DNA of 64,000 nt from CAYRFQ01 sp964423615 (GTDB lineage: Bacteria > Planctomycetota > Planctomycetia > Gemmatales > Gemmataceae). The DNA lies in NCBI GenBank assembly GCA_964423615.1, contig CAYRFQ010000002.1:177003-241002 (forward strand), written 5' to 3'. Made by a program: the position numbers and the translations under genes. Shown here one piece after another: positions 52,453 to 60,976 of the stretch. Every line of letters begins with the position of its first letter. Position 1 is the stretch's first letter. The notes beneath the pieces were generated by a model, which had not been told where the DNA came from, searched no databases, and was given only the letters and a program-made list of their open reading frames with translations.

Positions 52453-53253
52453 TTACGGCCGAATTTCGAGCGTCAACGTGCTGGTGAAATGAGTGTGGTC
52501 AAACTGGTCGCGGAGTTTCCCTTTGGCCGCTTGTTGATAGCGAACCCGCAAAACCCAGGTCCCGGCCCTTTGCGGGCGGACCGTCGCGACGCCTTCTCGG
52601 TTCGTGTTGGTGGCAAAGCACCAGGCGTTTTCTGGTCGGAATCCCACGTATGTGGCCAACACCTGTTCTCCTGCCAGCGGTCGGCCCTGGAAAAGCACCT
52701 GGAAACGCAGGGCCTTCCCGGATAGCCAGGCATCTGGACAGTCCAGCGGCACGATCTCCAACGGCAAGTCCAAGTTGGCGACCTTGGTCGCGTTGGTCGG
52801 AGCCTTGACGATCAGCGCTTTGGCCACCTGGATGCTGCGAAAACTCGACACGATTTTGCCTTCCTTCACCGCCGTCTTCGGACCGAGTTTGAGGCGTTTA
52901 TCTCCCTGGCTGTCGATCACGTACGTCAGTTCCGTTGGCTTGCGTGTCGCGTAAACCTGATACACCCCCGACTTGGCCAGTTCGATTCTCTGGGCCTGGA
53001 GAGATCGCTTTTCGATCGGCAGTTCCTTGGCCTTCCCATTGGGCGAAACGAGAGCGTACTTCGATAGCGTCTTGCCGACGATCAGTTCGTCGACCGGAAG
53101 GACGTGGCCCCAGGCGAGATAGGCCGTTGTGTGGTTCGTCTTGGGAGAGAGCCAAAGTTGGCTGGCCAAGGCTTTCAATTCGTGAGCCGTTGCGGTCGAA
53201 GAAGACAGCAACACGATGGGAATGATCGTCCAAAGGGGAAGGGAGCGGATCAT
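52453..53253 (-). CDS. DUF4198-family exported protein (NikM-like)
   Basis: The 266-residue protein has a signal peptide ending in TATAHELKALASQLWLSP, where the first His after cleavage is a family hallmark in DUF4198 and related Ni/Co uptake periplasmic proteins. Further features are AYLAWGHVLPVDELIV, LEIVPLDCPDAW and a beta-sandwich ending GTWVLRVRYQQAAKGK. Family members are thought to deliver or bind metal ions or cofactors outside the cytoplasm. It leads a three-gene operon, with a repeated operator region 28-137 bases upstream. GAAGGA precedes the ATG. No cbiM/nikQ permease is in the window. Confidence 0.83.
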   Translation of the reverse strand: MIRSLPLWTIIPIVLLSSSTATAHELKALASQLWLSPKTNHTTAYLAWGHVLPVDELIVGKTLSKYALVSPNGKAKELPIEKRSLQAQRIELAKSGVYQVYATRKPTELTYVIDSQGDKRLKLGPKTAVKEGKIVSSFRSIQVAKALIVKAPTNATKVANLDLPLEIVPLDCPDAWLSGKALRFQVLFQGRPLAGEQVLATYVGFRPENAWCFATNTNREGVATVRPQRAGTWVLRVRYQQAAKGKLRDQFDHTHFTSTLTLEIRP

Positions 53254-53280
53254 CGAACTTGTCCTTCCGTTGTGAGTGTT

Positions 53281-53390
53281 GTCGGTATTACGATTGTGAG
53301 ATTCATATTACCGACGAGAATCTCGATGAACAAGAACAAAATCATACGAATTTGAGATTCGTGTGATAGGCAAATGTGATTTTCACATCA
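53281..53390 (-). promoter_or_regulatory. Repeated operator region upstream of the DUF4198 operon
   Basis: Two 18-base copies of one element, 53289-53306 and 53345-53362, match at 15 of 18 positions (consensus TACGAwTkTGAGATTCrT). The first lies inside a 35-base dyad GTCGGTA...TACCGAC (53281-53315), the second inside an 11-bp dyad ATCATACGAAT...ATTCGTGTGAT (53341-53367). A third palindrome, ATGTGA-TTT-TCACAT, follows at 53374-53388. This spacing suggests cooperative binding by a Fur/Zur/Nur- or NikR-type regulator; which one cannot be told from sequence alone. Confidence 0.6.
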
Positions 53391-53651
53391 CGGCGAAGGG
53401 ACCACTTGCACCGACCAGCTGTGGAGAGAAGCCAACTCTTTGATCGCAACCGAAAAGTTGGCGCGATAGTTCGGAATGGACCGATCCGCAACGCATCCCG
53501 ATCCAACGGCGGGGAAGCGTTCGCAGCGAGGTCGCAATTCGGGAAATGGTTTGACGAGAAGGGATCGAGAGGACACGAACAAAAGTGAAGTGGTTGCCGC
53601 TGGGTTACCTTGGTCAACCGGAAAGATCAGGCGATGCTCCACCAACGCGGC

Positions 53652-55350
53652 CTAGAAGAACAGTTGGGACCTCAACCAAAACATGTCGGCCGGATTTTGG
53701 AAGCCGCCACGCCAAAAATGGACGGGGTCGCCGAAGTCTCCGTGAAGCCAAAACATGGAGATCTTGAGGTATTCGTTGAGATACCAGTTCACACCGAGTT
53801 CGGTTGTGTAGACGGAATTGGACCAAATGGAGATCTTGAGGTATTCGTTGAGATACCAGTTCACACCGAGTTCGGTTGTGTAGACGGAATTGGACCAAAG
53901 GGCGGGGTCAGCGAGGCCACCCTGAAACACCTCATCCCCTAATCGTAGATGACCCACACGTCCAGCCAATTCCCAGGCACCGAATCCACATGGTTCGTTC
54001 GGGTTGACCGGAAACACAGACCGGAAAGGTCTCACCCTGGTGCGGCGTTCAACATGCCCGCCGGTCAGAAAGTAACCAGCAGCGACGTAGAAACCTTGGA
54101 AAGGTACCTCCACCAACGAGTCGAGGTTGGGGTTTCGATAGTTGCCATAGCCATACTGCCACTCGCTGATGAGCGACAGACCTCGCCAGAAATACGCAAG
54201 GTGCACCGTACCCAGCAGCCGTTGACCCTCTTCACGGACATCTGGATTGAGGATCAGAAAGGGAGTCGTCGCGTTGCCGGGAATGGCAGTGTCAGGGACC
54301 CTCGGGCGATACTGAATGTCACAGGCGCGGGGGACTGATCCTGTCGGCCGAACGCAATCGAAGTTCCGATGTTCAGAAACCGCAACACAGGGAGAGTCTC
54401 GGAATACTGGAACGACCTGGTGTTGACAAAACCTACAAAATCCAAGTTGTTGATCAGGCTCTCGAAAGAGTTACATGAGCTGTTGAAGACACCTGCGGCG
54501 TAGTCCAATTGTGCGTTAAAAAGGTATCTCCAAGCCATCGCGCGGAACTGCCGGTTGGGGCTGAGGTTCGTGGTAAACACCGATCGTTCCGGCGTAATGA
54601 GCCAATAATTAGAAACGGCGAACTGGTCATAACTGAAGGGAGCGAAAGCCCGACCGACTCGAAACTCAATGTTGTCATTGAAATGGAAGTTCAAGTAGGC
54701 GTTGAGGACGTTAATCGAACCGAGCCCACGGTTGATGGCAAACTCATACTCAATGGGTCTGGTGATGTTGCCTTTGAAAAAGATTCGTTGGCGAGGCAGG
54801 AAAATCCCGCTGTTCGCCGGGTCTTGTTCTCTTTGTGCCCACACGCGCCCTTCGACCTGAGACTCGTACTGGATTTTCGGGCTGAATCGCTCGTCGTCGC
54901 TGAGGATCTGAAAGCCGGGACCAAAGTCCACCCTCATGCCAAAGCTGTCCAAACTCTGAATGCTAGGTGAGGAGTACCGGGGTACCAAAAAAGGGGAAAA
55001 CGACCCCTCTGTGTTGTCGGGCACTGGACTGTCCAGCGGAGTCGATTGTGTAAAGACTCGGCGGGTTTTTTCCATCACTGTTCAGCGTCGTGGTGGAGTC
55101 TGTACTTCCCAGGTTCCAGAACTCATCGATGGAAAGCACTTTCGAACCAGACGTTTCCGGCAGAGAACTGGATTCACTTTGGCTCGACGCCGGAATCAAC
55201 TCGCTGGGCGGGAAACCTCCGATCGTCGGAAGTCTCTCAAGTGAAGAAACGGAACTGCTTGGGAGGTTCACTACCTTTGGCGGTGTTCCCACGGAGTTTT
55301 CAAGAGTTTTCAGCCGGTTTTCGAGGCTCGTTTTCTTCAGGTTCAGAACC
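53652..55350 (-). pseudogene. Porin (phosphate-selective porin O/P-like) pseudogene with frameshifts and tandem duplication
   Basis: A beta-barrel porin is spread over three frames on this strand. An N-terminal part (about 55350-54980) carries the coiled stretch LENRLKTLENSV but follows an in-frame TAG and has no signal peptide. A middle part (55078-54254) holds FGMRVDFGPGFQILSDDERF and GRAFAPFSYDQFAVSNYWLI. A C-terminal part (to 53652) resumes after a one-base shift near 54315 with the residues that should follow (VPDTAIPGNATTPFLILNPD) and runs to an aromatic end, MFWLRSQLFF. A perfect 72-bp duplication lies inside it. No intact start is visible, so this is likely a decayed gene, although assembly errors could explain the single-base shifts. 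Confidence 0.75.
53755..53898 (-). repeat. Perfect 72-bp tandem duplication in the porin pseudogene
   Basis: Bases 53755-53826 and 53827-53898 are identical. In the porin frame each copy encodes 24 residues of barrel strand (VYTTELGVNWYLNEYLKIS region), so the duplication adds a hairpin without shifting frame. Confidence 0.95.
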
Positions 55351-55804
55351 TAAGATATTGGTCTTTCTGTATGATGTTTTCGTGGAATATAGGTAATCGA
55401 CGCACAGGAGGAGTTTTTCAAGAAGGTCGCTTGAAAGAGGAAAAAGAACGAAGGTTTTGAGAGAATTAAATGACAATAAGCTTTCGCATTAGGCAAGATT
55501 ATTACTGGTAGAGCACTGCTTTTCGCGTAAGAGAAATTTGAAGCATGGATAAAAATGTCGATTGTATCAAGAAAGTAAAATGTACTAATTGCTTTATTAG
55601 TTTTTTGTTAGAGTTGAAGATCGATACTCATGCTTGATCACTAATCTTTTTATAATTAGGAATAGGATTCTGGAAGTATGAACAAGTTTAGCACTGACAT
55701 CTACAGGATTGTTTTCTTTTTTTGTTTTGGCTTGACTTACAATTACCGCCTGAAAATCATACTAAATAGTGTGCTTAGTACATTTGGGTGTTTTGGAGAA
55801 TACA
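55351..55804. other. AT-rich leader region before the protease gene
   Basis: No gene. The base composition is clearly more AT-rich than the flanks from about 55440, with many T/A runs. It may be a promoter region with weak conservation or a sign of acquired DNA. Confidence 0.45.
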
Positions 55805-56995
55805 ATGGCCAAGAAACCGAAAAAAGACCGGGTGGAAGATGCCGAAATTGGCAATGGAACTAGTGGCAACACAAATAGTGAAGGCAAAATTCAAGATGCT
55901 GAGCTGAAACCAAAGCAGAAACCTAAAGAAGTAAAAATTAGGAAATTCCCCGATAACCTTAGAAGAAAGATCCCGGACGAAATTCGAGAAGGACGCGACG
56001 AAATCGAAAGACAATTGAAGGGTGTGGAAGGCGTCTTGGCAGCAAAAAACAAGGGTAACACATCTCGCCGTGTCGGGCTTGAAAATGTGCAAGCGATTTA
56101 TATTGGTGAGAATTTTGAAGATGGGAAGCCGACTGGAGAGTTAGCGGTCAAGGTACTAGTTCGCAAGAAAGTTCGAGATGCCAAGAGCATTGAGGATGAA
56201 GCGAAAATCCCTCCGGAGTTAAAAGTCCAAGGGAAGATGGTCAAGACGGACATTGAGTCTAGTGTGGGGGAGACACCAACCACCGGTTGCATTCCCGGTG
56301 AACCTCCATACAATTCGGACCAATCACCTACTGTCAATTGCGGTGCTTCGATTGGTCATTATGATTCGAGACAGACTGGTACCTTTGGAGGGTTGGTGAT
56401 CCGCTCCGACAACAAGATCTGCATCTTGAGCAACAACCATGTTCTGGCGAATTACAATCAGGCGAGTATAGGAGACATCATTTCGCATCCAGGTGGATGC
56501 GATTTGGGATCCGTACAAGGAATGATCATAGCAAATTTACTAGATTATGTGCACCTCTCCCCTGGCCAAGCCAACGAGGCTGATGCTGCATTGGCGCACA
56601 CCGCGAGAGCGGTTGTCACCCAACAGTATGAGGTGATTGACTTCAACCCAGAGCCGCTCGATGCGGCTGACGTCCTTGGCCTCACAGTTGTAAAAGAAGG
56701 CCGGACTACCGGGTATACCAAAGGGACTGTTGAAGGGGTCTCCGGCACCAGGTGGGCGGACTACCCCATAGGTCGTTTGGCCTTTGTGAATACTATGGTT
56801 ATCAGAGGATCGTTTGGCCCATTCAGCTTGGGTGGGGACTCTGGTGCGCTTGTGATCGACGAAGTTTCGGGATCTCCTGTTGGTCTCCTGTTTGGTGGAG
56901 ACGGTCAAACCTTCTCCTTTGTCAACCCAATACGGCGGGTTATGGAACTATTGGACATTGATAGATTTGTCGGAGAGGACGAGGATCTCTCCTAA
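55805..56995 (+). CDS. Trypsin-like serine protease, cytoplasmic type
   Basis: The 396-residue protein starts with a long basic, Lys/Glu-rich region without a signal peptide, then DEIREGRDEIERQLKGVEGV and a chymotrypsin-fold domain: FGGLVIRSDNKICILSNNHV (catalytic His), EADAALAHTARAVVTQQYEV (catalytic Asp) and GPFSLGGDSGALVIDEV (catalytic Ser), followed by PVGLLFGGDGQTF. The catalytic triad is complete. Several bacterial defence systems and the plant NAL1 family contain such signal-less trypsin-like proteases, but no defence partner is adjacent. ATG 55805 has TGGAGAA; a longer frame from 55769 is unlikely. The region is AT-rich relative to its neighbours. Confidence 0.85.
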   Translation: MAKKPKKDRVEDAEIGNGTSGNTNSEGKIQDAELKPKQKPKEVKIRKFPDNLRRKIPDEIREGRDEIERQLKGVEGVLAAKNKGNTSRRVGLENVQAIYIGENFEDGKPTGELAVKVLVRKKVRDAKSIEDEAKIPPELKVQGKMVKTDIESSVGETPTTGCIPGEPPYNSDQSPTVNCGASIGHYDSRQTGTFGGLVIRSDNKICILSNNHVLANYNQASIGDIISHPGGCDLGSVQGMIIANLLDYVHLSPGQANEADAALAHTARAVVTQQYEVIDFNPEPLDAADVLGLTVVKEGRTTGYTKGTVEGVSGTRWADYPIGRLAFVNTMVIRGSFGPFSLGGDSGALVIDEVSGSPVGLLFGGDGQTFSFVNPIRRVMELLDIDRFVGEDEDLS

Positions 56996-57186
56996 AGATA
57001 TCCGAGCTGAATAGATTTCCCAAACGTGGATTATTTGTCATCCGAACCGCTCGAAAGCAGGAAACCTAATTCGAGCACAGAGTCTCCACTTTTCGCGGTT
57101 GCTACCGAAATGCGAAATCATCGGCTTACCTTGAACCGGCAGTAGCACATGACTTTGAACGACCTGAGATTTGAAGGAGTTCACCT

Positions 57187-57684
57187 ATGAATCGAATGTG
57201 GATTATCGGCGGGTTAATCACGGCAAGCATTATCGTGATTATTACACCCCAGGCTCATGGTTTTGGAAGGTACCGGAGGGGTGTCCCTCTGGTCTATCCC
57301 ATGCAATATCCGGCTTACAACGCGGCTGCTCCTCAATCCATCGTCCCCTATCTTCGCTTGGCGGCCCCTTTTGTTCGTCCAGTGTTGCAGAACTTTCTTG
57401 GTGGTGGGACACCCTTTCAGTTCCTGCAGGCGTCTCAACTTCAACAAGTTTCGAATCTAAATTTGGAAGCCTTGTTACAAAATTTAACCAAAACAACGAC
57501 TGTAAAAGTCAAAATTTCTGCAACGACGAAGAAATTGGTGAGAGAGGCCACCTTGGAAGTTAATGTCACCTCAAGAACCTTCAATGGACTTTTTGGTAGT
57601 AACGTACCTAGCCTGCGAACAAAATCCGGCGGGTCGGATTTAGTAGACAACACGGGGGTTGGTGGACCTCTTCCTGGCAGATGA
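57187..57684 (+). CDS. Small secreted protein of unknown function
   Basis: The 165-residue protein has an N-terminal membrane/signal segment (MWIIGGLITASIIVIITPQA) and a short mature region: a Tyr/Pro-rich start (YPMQYPAYNAAAPQSIVPYL), a hydrophobic PFVRPVLQNFLGGGTPFQFL and a Gly/Ser-rich end. It has a strong ribosome-binding site (GAAGGAG). No known family. It is followed, same strand, by two exported repeat proteins. Confidence 0.75.
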   Translation: MNRMWIIGGLITASIIVIITPQAHGFGRYRRGVPLVYPMQYPAYNAAAPQSIVPYLRLAAPFVRPVLQNFLGGGTPFQFLQASQLQQVSNLNLEALLQNLTKTTTVKVKISATTKKLVREATLEVNVTSRTFNGLFGSNVPSLRTKSGGSDLVDNTGVGGPLPGR

Positions 57685-58078
57685 GTTAGGTAGTCCATGA
57701 TAGTCAGGAATGCTGCCTTCGTTACTCCGATTTTCATTTTGGTTTTGTAATTGATGCTCGCATAAGTTCTTTCGTCGCTTCGACGGGTTTGTGCGAGTAT
57801 TTGTCTTGTAAAACAAAACTTGAATATTCTCTTCCTTTTTCGCTGATTCATTTCTTAGCTATTTTCCCAAGAACTACTCCTGGCATATGCAATCCTGCCA
57901 AAACAGCCATCCGCTACCATCTCTAGCAAGCATCCTTCTCTCTCTGTTTTCCAACGATTCCCAAGATGCTTTCAACCTAGCGAACTAAGACGCACGATAT
58001 ACTTAAAATAGAATCCACTGCCCGCGAGGTTGTGCGGGCTTCCACATAGTTCTTTGTCTGCATTCAGAGGAAGAAAAT
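57685..58078. other. Intergenic stretch with a hairpin
   Basis: No gene. CTCGCA (57757-57762) pairs with TGCGAG (57792-57797) around an inner CGTCG/CGACG stem (57773-57777, 57781-57785); it may terminate the preceding transcript. Confidence 0.45.
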
Positions 58079-59209
58079 ATGTCTCGCAGCCAAACCTCCG
58101 GTTTACTGTCCCTCGCAGTCTTGCTTACTTGTTTCAATCTAACGTTGGCCGATGAACCTGCCGAAATCCTCGGTGCGCCGCATGGGATGAGGCCCATGGA
58201 TCCGTCTGGAGGAGGGGTTGGACGAATCCACCCCACTCCAAACGCCCCAGACCAACAAATGCATTCCAACTCGATGTTTGCGAATGATTGTGGTTGCTCT
58301 CCAGCGCCTTGCCCCCAGCCGTTTCCGTGTCCCACCTCTTGCCGACCTTTGAATCCATGCCGCCCATGCACTTCCAGGATAACGACGCCTCGGCGGCGTA
58401 TTCAGATCGAAATGCCTCCGCCAGAAATTGTGGTTCGTGCGAAATGTAATCAGAATAATGCGAGAGGAGGTTTGTTGCGACTTTGTGGACATTTCTTCAA
58501 AAGTCGCACCGTGAGTTGGGGTCACGGCCACACACCTAGACCGCAATTTGCACCAATGATGATTCAACCGCAAGCCATCGCTCCGACCTACATTCAACCT
58601 CAGGCTGTGGCTCCTACGATTGTGCAACCGCAAGCTATCGCCCCGACTTATGTCCAACCCCAAGCTATCGCTCCGACTTATATTCAACCTCAGGCTGTGG
58701 CTCCGACTTATATTCAGCCACAAGCTATTGCACCGACTTACATCCAACCTCAGGCAGTGGCTCCTGCTGTCGTCCAACCTCAAGCTATTGCCCCGACTTA
58801 CATCCAGCCACAATCAGTTGTCGCCACAGCTGTCCAGCCTCAATCGCTTACAACTGCGGTCATCCAACCTCAGTCGCTGCAAGTCACACCGCAAGCGACA
58901 CAGCCAATGCAAGTGCTGTTGGTTTCTCCTCAAAGTATCAGGCCGCATAGTACTCAGGATGATCCGATCAAGCCCCAATCGACAGGTGAAGATGATCTGA
59001 ACAAAGAGCTCCAGAAACTTGCCAACGGGCTGAAACTTCTGAGCACCACTGTAGACCGTCAGACAACGATCATTTACCAAAACCGTCTTCTCATCGAAGG
59101 GCTCATTGGTCATGCTGTGGATCAGAATAAGCAAGAAGCATTCCTGAAAAAAGTAAGGGACCGTTATAAGAGCCGACCCAAACTTGAAAATCTGTTCCCT
59201 GACAATTAG
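58079..59209 (+). CDS. Exported protein with Cys/Pro tract and QPQA-type decapeptide repeats
   Basis: The 376-residue protein has a signal peptide (LSLAVLLTCFNLTLADEPAE), a His/Gly/Pro-rich start, a Cys-Pro tract (CGCSPAPCPQPFPCPTSCRP, then LNPCRPC) and a basic RRRIQIEMPPPEIVVR motif. From about residue 163 follow about ten tandem decapeptides of the form Q-P-Q-A-x-A-P-T-Y-I. A helical C-terminus (NKELQKLANGLKLLSTTVDR) ends the chain. The design suggests an extracellular structural protein with a repetitive flexible stalk. GAGGAAG precedes the ATG. The last gene of this trio has related architecture. Confidence 0.82.
   Translation: MSRSQTSGLLSLAVLLTCFNLTLADEPAEILGAPHGMRPMDPSGGGVGRIHPTPNAPDQQMHSNSMFANDCGCSPAPCPQPFPCPTSCRPLNPCRPCTSRITTPRRRIQIEMPPPEIVVRAKCNQNNARGGLLRLCGHFFKSRTVSWGHGHTPRPQFAPMMIQPQAIAPTYIQPQAVAPTIVQPQAIAPTYVQPQAIAPTYIQPQAVAPTYIQPQAIAPTYIQPQAVAPAVVQPQAIAPTYIQPQSVVATAVQPQSLTTAVIQPQSLQVTPQATQPMQVLLVSPQSIRPHSTQDDPIKPQSTGEDDLNKELQKLANGLKLLSTTVDRQTTIIYQNRLLIEGLIGHAVDQNKQEAFLKKVRDRYKSRPKLENLFPDN
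58565..58880 (+). repeat. About ten 30-bp repeats coding Pro-Gln decapeptides
   Basis: Units with period 30 bases encode QPQA[IV]APTYI-like decapeptides. Copies differ by synonymous and a few non-synonymous changes. Confidence 0.9.
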
Positions 59210-59786
59210 TCTCTAAAGGATTCTGTAAATGTCCGAGATTCTCGGCTCAATGATAGCGATTGAAAAGAAAGGAGGCGTAACCATGGTTTCGTCTCCTTTC
59301 TTTTTTGGAACTCGGAAAGTTTCTTCCGACTCTGATCATCTCATCTGGTTACCATTCTCTCGATGCAATCCTTCGTTCGGAACAATTGACGTCTGGGCCA
59401 GTCAAGATGCCTCCAGAAAATGACATGGCGTGCTCTCTGTATTAGCCGATCGAGTTGTAGTGTCTGCCGCGCTATAGAGTGCTATGCGGAATGCAGGACA
59501 GGTCGTCGACAAAACGGTCTGGCAAGCTCCGTGTCACAGCCTATAAAAGCGTGAACACGCAAGCCGGGCGTTCATTCATTTCGTATTCCGAGTAAGCCCA
59601 CGATTTTAATGCGTAGGCTGGGCAATCCTCGATCTGATTCGAATTGGGGAACCAGCAGGGTGAAGTGTCAAAACTTATCAACTGTTTGGTTTGAAACGCC
59701 GATAACGGTTAGGGAGCAATCGGTGTCAATACCAATTCTCACAATCATGGAAGAGTTGGTATCTATTAATAGATGGAGCGTGAGCG
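59210..59786. other. Intergenic stretch after the repeat-protein gene
   Basis: No protein gene. It holds the terminator at 59261-59306, which overlaps a spurious 64-codon frame (59229-59423). The remaining 480 bases have no recognised feature. Confidence 0.5.
59261..59306 (+). terminator. Terminator after the first Pro-Gln repeat protein
   Basis: AAAAGAAAGGAG (59263-59274) pairs perfectly with CTCCTTTCTTTT (59293-59304), followed by more T residues. Confidence 0.8.
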
Positions 59787-60875
59787 ATGCGTCGATGGGC
59801 TTTCCTACTTTTGCTTGTTGGATTGGCGGGATGTAAAACACTTGATGATCACAAGGGCATCCAAGTAACCCATTGCGTCGACGAGTGCGAAGTACCCCAA
59901 GACCCCACGTGTGAATTGCCGCCTATTCGGGTCAAACTCCCTCGCCAGAAAATCATTGTTGAGCAGCCGGAATCTCCCCCTGCACCGCAAGGGTATCCGC
60001 AAGGTGTCGTCGCTCGCCCTCAAGCTGTTGTCGGTCAACCCCAAGCTTTCATGGCCCAACCCCAGATGGTCATGGCCCAGCCGCAAGGTATGGCGTATCC
60101 ACAATCAGTGGCTGGTCAGCCCAGTGCTTTTAGCCAATCTGTTGCTGGGGCTCGCCCTGGTTTGACATTCGACTTCTTCCGTCTCCCGATTCCCATACCG
60201 AGGTTGATTGCTGTGCCGACGCAGCCACGGGCTCCTATTTTTGCCGCTCCGCAAGCTGTTGTGGCCCCACAGATGGTGATGGCCCAACCACAAGCTGTTG
60301 TGGCTCAACCACAAGCTGTTGTGGCTCAACCACAAGTGGTGGCGGCTCAACCGCAAGCTGTTGTGGCTCGCCCGCAAGCTGTTGTGGCTCAACCTCAACA
60401 AGTGGTTGTTCGCCCGCAGGCGGTTGCGGCCCAACCTCAGCAGGTGGTTGTTCGCCCGCAGGCGGTTGCGGCCCAACCTCAGCAGGTGGTTGTACGCCCG
60501 CAGGCGGTTGCGGCCCGACCTCAGCAAGTGGTTGTTCGCCCGCAGACCGTGGTTGCCCAGCCTCAATCGGTCACAGCTCAGCCGCAAGTTGTTATGGTCA
60601 AGCCCCAAGCCGTTACGCGACCTCAAACGATCATCCTGGCTCAACCTCCGTTGCCTCAGAGTGTCAAGCCTTGTCCTCCTCAACCGCAGCCAAAATTTAC
60701 AGCCAAGGACGTGGCTGCAATGTGTGAGGAAATTCGACGAGTACAAGAACGCATCATTACCCATCAAAGGTGCTGTCCACCATGTCCGCCTGCTTGTCCT
60801 CCGTGTCCGCCGAACCCTTGCCCAGAAGTCTGTCCGCCGCGATGCCCTGAGCCGTGTGATCCTTGCTCTCAATAA
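59787..60875 (+). CDS. Lipoprotein with QPQ-type heptad repeats and Cys/Pro tail
   Basis: The 362-residue protein has a lipoprotein signal (FLLLLVGLAGCKTLDDHKG, acylated Cys about 16), a HCVDECEVPQDPTCELPPIR stretch and the same basic motif type as its upstream relative (RVKLPRQKIIVEQPE). A long central region is built of heptads such as Q-A-V-V-A-Q-P and Q-Q-V-V-V-R-P. The C-terminus is CCPPCPPACPPCPPNPCPEV, PRCPEPCDPC, which carries about eleven Cys and could make disulphide cross-links or bind metal. It is probably an outer surface or cell-wall protein, typical of planctomycete accessory genes. The third of three exported proteins on this strand. Confidence 0.82.
   Translation: MRRWAFLLLLVGLAGCKTLDDHKGIQVTHCVDECEVPQDPTCELPPIRVKLPRQKIIVEQPESPPAPQGYPQGVVARPQAVVGQPQAFMAQPQMVMAQPQGMAYPQSVAGQPSAFSQSVAGARPGLTFDFFRLPIPIPRLIAVPTQPRAPIFAAPQAVVAPQMVMAQPQAVVAQPQAVVAQPQVVAAQPQAVVARPQAVVAQPQQVVVRPQAVAAQPQQVVVRPQAVAAQPQQVVVRPQAVAARPQQVVVRPQTVVAQPQSVTAQPQVVMVKPQAVTRPQTIILAQPPLPQSVKPCPPQPQPKFTAKDVAAMCEEIRRVQERIITHQRCCPPCPPACPPCPPNPCPEVCPPRCPEPCDPCSQ
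60417..60542 (+). repeat. Three 42-bp tandem repeats (two heptads each)
   Basis: 60417-60458, 60459-60500 and 60501-60542 are near-identical, in frame, part of a longer run of 21-base heptad units. Confidence 0.9.
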
Positions 60876-60907
60876 TGCCCACTCTTGGAACCACCGACAT
60901 GCTCCAT

Positions 60908-60950
60908 CGAACAAGCCCACGCCGAATGTTTTCGGCGTGGGCTTGTTGCA
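60908..60950. terminator. Strong bidirectional terminator between convergent genes
   Basis: AACAAGCCCACGCCGAA (60910-60926) pairs perfectly with TTCGGCGTGGGCTTGTT (60931-60947) over a 4-base loop, between the repeat lipoprotein gene and hemW. Confidence 0.85.
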
Positions 60951-60976
60951 TTGTCCAGTTGTGAGCTGTTTCTGGC

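Noticed and set aside
53610..53942. 110-codon plus-strand frame across the 72-bp repeat
   Set aside because: It is the antisense image of the porin duplication and has no independent support.
59229..59423. 64-codon plus-strand frame
   Set aside because: Its middle is the stem of a strong terminator.
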